This document shows, one piece after another, positions 32,011 to 40,485 of a stretch of DNA of 40,485 nt. Position 1 is the first letter of the stretch, and the number at the start of each line of letters is the position of its first letter. Position numbers and translations under genes: made by a program. The notes under the pieces are model-generated. The model was not told where the DNA came from and did not search any database. It saw only the letters and a list, made by a program, of their open reading frames with translations. This stretch comes from Didymodactylos carnosus (taxonomy: Eukaryota > Rotifera > Eurotatoria > Philodinida > Philodinidae): assembly GCA_905250885.1 (NCBI GenBank), contig CAJNOQ010000823.1, forward strand, positions 1 through 40,485, given 5' to 3'.

Positions 32011-33840
32011 ACAGAACTGGTATATGAGTATATGATTTAGCTAAACATATACATCGATATTCGAGATAATGTATATAGAAAAGAATTGATCTTTTGATCG
32101 GAAAATGGAAAGTCTCTTTAAATAATAGAAGAGTGTGATAGGGGTTTGCGATAATGGACCTCGTGGTGTAAGAAAAGGTCCTACAAAAGCCTTATTCTAT
32201 ACCGAAACTGACATTCATATTCTTCTTTGATGACACCCGATACTGTGGACAAATTGTGCATAAAGGTCTCATATGATAATTGTAATGGTTCAGCTTTATA
32301 TCGCGAGGGTCCTGTATTGGAGTTACAAGCTACTAGATCATATCTTTTAATCCGCTTTCCTTCGTTCAGAGAGGAATACAGAGATGGATACTAAAAGTTC
32401 ACAGCTATATATGCTTGTTATTTGAAGAAGTGAGGAGTCATATAAGAAAATGTTCACACAGACGTTCATGTAGTCCACATAGTTGAAATGTATGTCTTCG
32501 GGTTACAAATTCCAGTACGTAATTAATAACGTATATTCAACGTATATTAAGGGTACGCGCCGCTCTCCAGAAAGAAAAAGATTCGATTTTTGAGTGAAAC
32601 ATGATGTATGATAGAGTCTAGTGTTCTCTACAATGTTGAATCATTTTGCAATCCTTGGTATTTTCTAATCATTAATTGATTGCAACCTAATATCTAGACT
32701 AAAATAAGAGATGCATCTTAAAAGTGGTGTATCTTTATTAGAAAATATCAGGGGTTAAAAAGGATAAATAATTATATATGAATTTTTTCTTTACCCTTTA
32801 AACATAAAACATGTTTTCTTTTCTGTTTTTTGGTTGTTCTCGTCCTTTTAATAATAATATATTATCAAGTAAAAAGCTACTTAAGTGCAATGGGAACTTG
32901 CTAAAATTCACCATCGGTTGTTTGAAACTCAATGAACATCCAATTTTCTTTGTTTTCTGTTTAGTTGAAGCTTATGGCATAACCACAATGCATTCGCGAA
33001 CTATGTACAAGGTATGCATCATGTATATAGCTTTTAAAAAGAGAATAATACCAAACGATAGTTTCTTAATAAAAATGAAAACGTTCGATCATCTTTCAAT
33101 ATTCTGAAACTGTGAAGATTTGTATTATAAATCAAATGTTAAACTAGTATTTAGCACTCATATTCGTCATACCGTTCGATAAAACAATTATCTGACACTA
33201 CGTATTATCATGTATAGTTCAGCTAGATAAATATTCCGTGCCAAGTAACATTTCTTGACCTTTACTATACAGCATATTATGTCAGAAGTGATCCTATCTT
33301 CTTGCATGCCGACCATAAAACTTCACGAACAATCTAGAACTGGAGAAACGACTATTGTATCAACGACAAAACGTGAAGCATATAGAATGGTTGTGAAATC
33401 CTGAGTATGGGAAAATAAATATTCACATCTGTTTTACCCATGTTCAGCAGTGAGATTTTAGTTAAAACGAGTCGGTTATAGAGGGATTCTTCGAAAAACC
33501 AGTTTAATTCATCAACTTCAGCTGTTTTTTCTTAAAACTGGAAAATTTGTAACTCAATACATTATAATGTGTGAGGATATGGTTAGTTTTATCCATTAAG
33601 CATAATCATGGGTTCTGAAAATATTGAAAAACTATTCTGTTTTCAAACACGTACTAGAAACTATTGTTTCAGGATACAGTTGTCCTTGAAGATGAGATTC
33701 CCATCTATAGGACCTAAATGATTTATCGAGAAGGAGAGCTTACGAAGGATATCACGATATTTGACATCTCCTGTTCAATGAAGTACATCCATTCATGAAG
33801 TTTAGTTAACCAGCGGCAAAAATTAAATGTCCATCTATTA
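32011..33840. other. Gene-free stretch
   Basis: The longest ATG ORF (32811-33107) is A/T-driven, with no signal or domain, and I do not support it as a gene. No repeat is seen. Confidence 0.4.
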
Positions 33841-33915
33841 TTCTATTCAATATTGATACAGTACAAGAAAAGAAAAACTTTTCTTTTCTTGGACTGTATC
33901 AGTATTGAATAGTCT
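33841..33915. repeat. Near-perfect inverted repeat, 36-bp arms
   Basis: TTCTATTCAATATTGATACA... and its inverted partner ending at about 33915 are separated by only ~2 bp around AAAAGAAAAACTTTTCTTTT. Two or three mismatches interrupt the arms. Confidence 0.85.
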
Positions 33916-34597
33916 GACAATCCTAATGGGAATAAAAAAATTGGTCTAAATAAGCGTTTCGGTATGTTAATTAGGCTATCCCAACGTCCTCATAATACTG
34001 ATCTACTAAAAAGCTGTTGAATGCATAAAACTGTTTAGTATGATGTTTTCCCTTTGCGATGGTCTAACCCCATACAGAAGGCTATGATTATTTTTCACGA
34101 TAGTAAAGTAGAAACATAATTAATTTGTCATCCATGATAACACTTTAACCTTTACACTACAAAAAAGAACATGCCATATTTTTCCATCTCTCTATGTCAG
34201 CTAACTGGGAAAAGATAATATTAGTCACAAGGAAATCAAAAGATTTTGTTATCTAACAGCTAATGTTTATATTCTTTCTAACTAGCAGAAATCTCGGAGA
34301 TACTACCTTTGAGTAAGAAACATTCAGTCAGGATTGCAGATCGAACGTTGGTGTTTGGTTAGATGCAAAAATTCCATACCTTTGAAGAAAACTATCAGAA
34401 ATGTTTCGAACAACTCCAAAACCTTTTCCAGAGTAGGTTTTGGCATACTGCTAAGAAATAGCTCTGCAGAGAAAACTCTCAAAAAGTCAGATAGATACAG
34501 TATGCATGCGACATGCGATAACATAACCCTTTACATAACCCCCCATTACATAACCCTTTCCTTTTTTTCTCACTTTACGTAGTGATTAGGATTAGGA
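33916..34597. promoter_or_regulatory. Upstream region of the GANRRRSGI gene
   Basis: No gene. Three copies of ACATAACCC-type words lie at 34520-34560, just upstream of the ATG at 34598. No TATA box is obvious. Confidence 0.3.
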
Positions 34598-35568
34598 ATG
34601 AACAAATCATTATTCTATATTATTTCGGTCGTTTCTGTTTACTTCATTCTATTCATATTCTGTTTACTGTACGATGAAGATGGAAAGCTTCAATATGTAT
34701 TGAAACAGTTATCACTTAATCGCGGTTGGTTTGATTATGAGCAATGTGATCGTCGTTGTAAATGGATGTATGGCGATAGACAGATGATTAGAGGCACACG
34801 ATTAAACATTGTCCAATGTGAATGTTATAGTAGTCGCCACTTAATTGGAATTATAAAACGTAATAACGATTATGATCCACCAGTCATGCCTACATCAGGT
34901 AAATGACATACTTCTTGGTACACTTATTCTTCTGACCTGTCGTCTTCACTCATTCTCTTATTATGCACCTTGACATATTTAATCTAAATTATTGTTGTTT
35001 TCGAGCTTGTTGTGGTGGTGATGGTATTAATTATCCTACGCAAGAAGCAGCATGTACAAATGGAACTTATCCACTTCATGGCGGTTATTGTGGTGCATGT
35101 TCATCACATCAAGATATTAATATTTTTAATATAACACGGAATAATATGACAAATATTGCAACAAAATGTGCTGTAAAATATGTTTTATTTGGCAAAAATT
35201 CAGCAATTAGATGTATGAATAAAACTGTTGCGTTAAGTATTGAGTGTACTGAATGTTGGGTAGAAAATATGGGATGTGATGCTGCGCACTGTATGACTAA
35301 ATGTGCTATTGATCGCATTTTGCATGTTAATAACACAAAACCGGATGGTTCATTAAATGATTGTTTGGCATGTGATGAAGGTAAACAAAATTCGGAAATT
35401 TATCTTTATACGTGGAAATATCAGTCCTTCTTTGAGAGTAATTTTTCTGTTTTAGGCTATTGTGGTAAACCTTTTATTGTGTGCTCTGGTGCAAATCGTC
35501 GTCGTTCAGGCATTATGTCTGATATTGATCGTCCACAAGATACAATCTGGAAACGTTACGCCTGCTAA
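34598..35568 (+). CDS. Cysteine-rich type II membrane protein of the GANRRRSGI family (three exons)
   Basis: Exons 34598-34898, 35006-35380 and 35456-35568 encode 262 residues. Intron 1 is 107 bp and intron 2 is 75 bp. Intron 2 is in frame and stop-free, so the genomic ORF reads through it, but GAAG|GTAAAC...TTTTAG|GC boundaries and the resulting compact ending CDEGYCGKPFIVCSGANRR support splicing. Residues 4-25 form a signal anchor. The rest carries many cysteines (CGAC at 129-132, CTEC at 181-184, CLAC at 220-223) and N-glycosylation sites (NIT, NMT, NKT, NNT), so it should face the lumen or exterior. I recall similar uncharacterised proteins with the GANRRR.GI.SDI ending from algae, oomycetes and rotifers. 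No biochemical function is known to me. Confidence 0.85.
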
Positions 35569-35852
35569 ATTGTCAACCTAACTATTATTTTTGTTTAGAG
35601 AAATTGTTTTGATAGGCTGGACCTTTCTTCTCGCAGATGCGACTAATGTTAGTGCTAAACTCAGTTTTTACAAGTTAATGTTGTGGCATTCAGTCGCTTA
35701 TGTGTAATGAACCAATACAAACGACCTTTAAGCCGTCCATCGCTGCTAAATTTTTCATCCAGCTGCTATTATTGTTTAGAGAAATTGTTTCCATAGACTG
35801 GACTTTTGTAGCAAATGGGACTAATGCTTAGTACTAAACTCCGTTTTTAACT
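35558..35852 (+). repeat. Tandem duplication of the 3' end of the gene
   Basis: 35558-35672 and 35738-35852 are diverged direct copies of about 115 bp (GCTGCTAAATT, TTGTTTAGAGAAATTGTTT, then ATAG.CTGGAC and GTACTAAACTC). The first copy includes the stop codon of the gene. Confidence 0.65.
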
Positions 35853-36593
35853 TCCTACTTCGATGCCTACTCTCTGAAAAACAAGTTTCATAAGAAACCT
35901 TTTTTTGCTGAAGGATTTCAAAATGGTTTCTCTACCGGCTTCAGGATCATGAACGTGAAACCATTAGTTCTTTAATTTCAGTTTTATCAATGGTTTGAAC
36001 AATTTAAACAATAAGGATAATATTTGAACTATCAATTCAATACGAGCCACATTTGTGTGTTTACATAAACAAACAGCAGAAGTTCTAACTGCTCGATATA
36101 TAATGTAAAGCTGAGAATAGAAAAAGACATAGAACAAATGAAGATATTAGTCCGATTACATGTTTAGGATTACAATGTTACTTTTATAAGAGGCTGAGAA
36201 TCCTCAGAGATGTGTGACCTATTATTTTTCGAACCCTTTAATCTTCATCAGTTAATTACTTGAATTGAGTACATTGATATTCACTGTTGTTTTACTTTTG
36301 ATTAAATGTGTCGCACATTCGGCACATGCAATAGTTGGAATGTTTGTGGAAACTAATACAATTTCAGTGACTCTAGTAATTAACGGTTCCGGTATAGTTT
36401 CCAATGGTTCTGCATTATATATTTTTTTCTGCTACTTTACAACCCTCAGTCAATATTTTGATATCCTAATCGTGCGTTAAGTAACGTGGATAAACCAAGG
36501 GATAATCAAATGGATCTGCATTACTCAATATTATTCCACCAGAGGATTTTGGATGAATCAACTCTGGTAAGCACAGTGTTATCTAACACTGAC
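35853..36593. other. Gene-free stretch
   Basis: An open frame at 36265-36480 begins at TTG and resembles a signal peptide, but it has no ATG and no continuation. Not called. Confidence 0.4.
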
Positions 36594-36595
36594 TA

Positions 36596-37646
36596 CACTG
36601 CAAAGTCGGGAATTATTTATAGAAAATGCTGGGAGATTTCAAAAAGTCCATATAGAAAATTCTCACGGATTTTCCAAATTATAGAAAATCGAATTTCCAA
36701 TAATGTAGAAAATCCACATCGATTTTCTACATTGTTGGGACTTATTTATAGAAAATCCTTTGCGAATTTCCATCTAGAAGATCCTGAGGGATTTTATATA
36801 TGGACTTTTCGAAAATCAAAAAGTCGGTTTATTTTCTACTTTCTAGAAAATCCTCAGCGACTTTCCAGATGATGAGGAAGAACAATTTGAATGAGAATGC
36901 TGATAATCAGAGACTTGTGTGAAAATGACTGAACATAAACTTTTTCACCATTATTAAAAGCTATTGAACTTCGAAGTTGAGTGAGTGTATTATTTCAGCT
37001 TATTGGTGAGGGTGAGGGTGACAGATATAGATCTTTTACTAATCAAAACCAAATTCGACATCGCTCACGTGTTCAACGACTGTTATTTTATTTTGAAAAA
37101 TAAAGAAAATAAATGTGAATGGTTAGGATCATGTCTTTGAGTTAATATAACCAAGTACATTTTTGGAAGATGCTAAATTCAGACATAAAAATGAGAAATA
37201 TTAGCAAGAGCAAGCCGCTTTGCGATCTTCAGAAATTTGTGGTCGAACTCGACTTTGTCTTAACCGGGCAACCCATGAACCTTTTCAGTACTTCTTTGTG
37301 ATTTCCAACTGTCATACATCAACAATACTTCTCGAAGAATATGCTGGTTTGCAAAAACTCAGAGAACTTTCGGAAGCTACTAACATTTCCGATGTTAAAT
37401 ACTAAAATGAGCAGAGATCTGTTACGCGACAACTTGCTGCAATGTGTAGACTTTAATAGATGTGAAAAGAACCAAGAAAAATATCACTGAGTCGTCTTCT
37501 TAGAAAATCGAATTTTTTCCAACTATTTAGAAAATCCCTACCGAACTTCAAGAATGTTGGGATTTATTTATAGAAATCAATCGATTTTCTGGAATATTTT
37601 CCAGATCGATTTTCTATAAAGTAGAAAATAATTCCAAATTACAGTG
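36596..37646. mobile_element. TA-flanked foldback element, 1051 bp
   Basis: Tips CACTGCAAAGTCGGGAATTA and TAATTCCAAATTACAGTG are inverted and flanked by TA (36594-36595, 37647-37648). The left arm to about 36870 and right arm from about 37490 share ATAGAAAATCGA and TTGGGATTTATTTATAGAAA words. The central ~600 bp is not repeated. It belongs to the same tip family as 8354-8628. An ORF across the left arm is incidental. Confidence 0.75.
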
Positions 37647-37648
37647 TA

Positions 37649-39209
37649 CTTAACTTACCTTCTGTTCTAACTGAATACAGAGGAACACATTGAACGTTCT
37701 TGTTGATGATTTTTTCATTTTGAAAAAATTTCTGGTTTTGTAAGAAGGAGACATTCAATTTTTCCATTACTTTTGAATTAGAGGCTTATTGTCGTTGTGT
37801 ATTTAGAAACTATTGCTACATCATTTTCTAACTGAATAAGATTTCCCAATCCATACACAATCCAGATGGCCGACATACTGCCACATCATCATAATAATGA
37901 TATAAGCTTGAAATACCAGTATCATTGTTCATTGCAACTGGTCTGATCTAAAAGGTACACTTGAACAACACTGAAGCGAATATTAGATAGAACCCAAAGC
38001 TATATTCACAAGCGACAGTTCAGAATACAACATATTTCAATTAGACAGAGACATCGCTTAGAATTATGGTTTGCTATTATTTCGCTAGTGCAGAACAGTT
38101 TCAAACTTCCAGAATAACGAAATCGAAAATCTGAAATTTAGTGAGAGTTTGCTTGTTCTTCGCCGCAGATAAAAATTTGAACTTTAAAAAAGAAAAACAA
38201 ACCGATCGCAGCTTGTACGATTTTCCAGTGAAAAGCATTATGAGCAAGGTTGTACGATTTGGTTACTCGAGCTGAAGAATGACAGAGCTGAAACGAGCAC
38301 TTTCGTTGCTGACTGGAATGTCTGATTCGAGCTTATTTCTTTTTCTCCCGATGCATTTTCATTTTTTCACACAGAATTCACAAACAATTTAGAGTCTGAG
38401 AAAGTCCATAACTAGAGTTTGTTGTTGCTCAATAGAGAGAGTTATAGGGAAACAACTGGACTTTTTCCTTTCTTTTTCGGGTATCTTTCCGTGTTATATA
38501 TGTGCATGTATGTACGGGCAGAAACAAAAAAAATGTGCGGTTTCTGTGTATTTCTTATCTAATGAGAGGATAGAGAAAATGCCGGGAAGTGCTCTGTCTT
38601 TTAAGATATCTGTGTAAATGCGCATGAAAACGTTTAAATACTCTGAAACAAAGAAATCAGTCATAAAGTAAACAAAAAAATAAAATAAACACACAAGTCG
38701 TTATATCGTAGGTGACAGTGACATTACGTTTGTCTGAGCGTAAAATTACAGAACAAACGCTATTTCGTTCGTTTGATCGAACAGAAATAAAAAGGCATGG
38801 TTGCAGTAAAATAGTACGTTCAGTAAAATAGATGGTATGATCAGTAAGAAAACATATTATAAAATCAGTTGATTGAATGAATGATCAGTAATATATTGGG
38901 GTATCAGTAAACTATTTAAATGATCAGTTGTTAAATGAAAAGGTTATGTAATCAAGTTTTAATATAAGTAAATAAAATAGAATAACAGTCAATTAAATAA
39001 AAGAATAAGTAAAGAAGCCAAAAAGTACGACAAAATAATTCACTTCTGTTTTGTTATCCAGGTCTTTTTAAGTGGGAATTTTCCTGTCTCATTCCATGTA
39101 TATTTCCGCGACTATACAAAATATTGGATTAAAGAAGCTGTGTTTGATAATACTGCTGAAGCTGAAGCATCACTTAGATACTTCGTTCTGGTTATTAAAA
39201 TATCTTACA
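37649..39209. other. Gene-free stretch and leader of the gag fragment
   Basis: No supported gene. Between 38800 and 38935 the word GATCAGTA and variants recur, perhaps in the 5' region of the retroelement. I could not identify an LTR boundary or primer-binding site. Confidence 0.35.
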
Positions 39210-40225
39210 ATGCCCGCTACTCGATCCAAAATGGACCTAACTCATCAGTCAATCCACCAAGTCAGTCGTCTTACACCACCACCACAACTTCGCAAAACTA
39301 GTAAAACTTCTAACGGATTCACAGCCGCGGCAAAAGAAATAAACAATACTCATGAATCTGTCTCCCCTATTCCGAACTTAACCATGTCAGCGAAGGAAAC
39401 TGATAAAAACCAAGAAGAACAGCTGAATCCGATCAGCTCCGAAGACGAGACACGTTTAAAACAAGAAGAAGATGAATTTCAAACACTGGTCCAATCACAG
39501 TTACAAGCAGCACAAAAGCTTCTTCAAAGAATTGTAATACTTGATCATTCAAAATCCGAAGGAATCGTAGAATGGCTACAATCAGTAGAAAAAACTTTTG
39601 CACATCTCCAGTATCCACAACTTTTATGGACCGACAAAGTTAAAGAACATCTCGATCAGCAGTTGCAGAATTGGTATCAGATAGAAAAAGATTCCATCAA
39701 ACTGATTGGGATCGATTCAAGTTTAAACTGCAGAATCGCTTTAAAACATCAACCTTGCGTCTTTCACCATCAATGCAGATCACCACAACACAAACCTCTT
39801 CTGATTCTCACACGCAGACATTGAAAGAAAAATTCGAAGATCAGTCCTCGAAACATAACCAACTAGCGCAAGTAATAAGCGACTTTCCTCAATTTCGTGG
39901 AGAGGATGCCGAGAATTGGCTAACAAATCTTCTTCACTTGTTTCTTCATCTGCAACTCAGTCCAGATGCAAAACTGAATTACGTGCCGTTCACTTTGACA
40001 GGTGAAGCTGCTTTCTGGTATCACACACATGAAGAAAAATTTTCAAGTTTTGGAACATTTCTTGAATTATTTACACAAAGGTTTATCCGGAAAACAGTAA
40101 CATCGGAGCCTTCGTCTACAGCAACTGAAAAGAAATATGTTCCTCAGTCAGAATTACCTCTCTCTTCGACATCCTCTTCACACAAACAATTTCGTGCTGA
40201 AAATTTGAATTTCAAGATAAAGTAA
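39210..40225 (+). pseudogene. LTR-retrotransposon gag, frameshifted, with two capsid-like domains
   Basis: An ATG at 39210 (MPATRSK...) opens a reading frame of about 155 codons with a coiled-coil-like region (EDETRLKQEEDEFQ) and the start of a Gag capsid domain (WLQSVEKTFAHL). Near 39670-39690 the reading must shift frame to continue into DWDRFKFKLQNRF. After a linker a second capsid-like unit follows (FRGEDAENWLTNLL, then LTGEAAFWY) and stops at 40225. Both units follow the Ty3-type Gag pattern, W...L...F, then L.G.A..WY, then F...F. No zinc knuckle, protease or reverse transcriptase follows in the last 260 bp. This is a broken element in a host genome. Confidence 0.75.
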
Positions 40226-40485
40226 CCTGAACGCCTCGAAACATGTTTCTTATAGGTTTTCGACAATGCTCTTTCCAGTAGCATCGTTTTTAAATATTGA
40301 GAAAGTTTTCTGAAGGGTTTTCAAAAGATCGGATCTGTGGAAAACTCCTTAGAAAACTTTCACAAAACCCAACTCTCATGCCATTAGAAAGAGGATCATG
40401 AAAAACCTATAAAAAAATGGTTCATGAAATTTTAGTTCACTCATAAAGCTAAAGTCCGCCTGCTCTAGCAAAAAATGCCCACTGT
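40226..40485. other. Right edge after gag
   Basis: ATAGGTTTTCG (about 40254) and GAAAAACCTAT (about 40400) form a loose inverted pair, and AAAACTTTC-like words recur. No coding sequence continues from gag. Confidence 0.3.

Noticed and set aside
34520-34560. ATAACCCT words as telomere-like sequence
   Set aside because: Three irregular copies with different spacing, not a true TTAGGG-type array.
36265-36872. Two ORFs, one with a signal-peptide-like start
   Set aside because: The first has no ATG and no continuation. The second runs across the repeated left arm of a TA-flanked element.
37005-37025. GGTGAGGGTGAGGGTGA as an interstitial telomere repeat
   Set aside because: Only about two and a half units, and similar words occur in the centre of the hAT palindrome near 21080. 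It is too short to call telomeric.

Overview
The window looks like intron-bearing, A+T-rich animal DNA, with about two-thirds A+T judged by eye. Genes have very short spliceosomal introns (56, 62, 63, 75 and 107 bp), TATA boxes and AATAAA signals, and they are scattered among many different transposon families, each present in only one to a few copies. This mix, together with a cysteine-rich 'GANRRRSGI' membrane protein and a TnpB/Fanzor-like fragment, fits a bdelloid rotifer or a similarly compact invertebrate genome. That taxonomic call is inference. I see no bacterial operon, no rRNA or tRNA gene and no CRISPR array.

Left part (1-5.7 kb). A short secreted repeat protein (697) and a secreted phospholipase A2-like gene (1193-1729, two exons) lie between two copies of a duplicated segment. 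Each copy carries the C-terminal end of a TnpB/Fanzor-type nuclease ORF and a TATA-containing promoter block, but the blocks are in circularly permuted order. The right-hand promoter block drives a secreted eight-cysteine protein (5017-5646). A 1.7-kb foldback element (2105-3831) holding two LTR-like direct repeats sits between them.

Middle part (5.7-27.9 kb). Most of this is non-coding. It contains hAT-type miniature elements with exact 8-bp target duplications (6713, 12040, 20890), TA-flanked foldback elements (8354, 23348, 24995), several long-armed foldbacks (10113, 17890, 20847), and a degenerate hammerhead-ribozyme-like motif inside one of them. The clear gene here is a two-exon, two-membrane-segment protein (11307-12067) whose last eight codons and stop are supplied by a hAT element dimer. 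A frameshifted MORN-repeat gene lies on the minus strand near 17 kb, and weak exon candidates lie near 16.5 and 19 kb.

Right part (27.9-40.5 kb). A 3.6-kb composite foldback (27950-31571) has inverted arrays of a ~180-bp repeat. It was later split by a 1.3-kb TA-flanked element made of ~25-30 copies of a short GCTGCAACTAG-like module. Next come the three-exon GANRRRSGI gene (34598-35568), another TA-flanked element (36596-37646), and at the right edge a broken LTR-retrotransposon gag with two capsid-like domains. The genes do not form a pathway. The main story is how mobile DNA has shaped gene ends, promoters and intergenic space.
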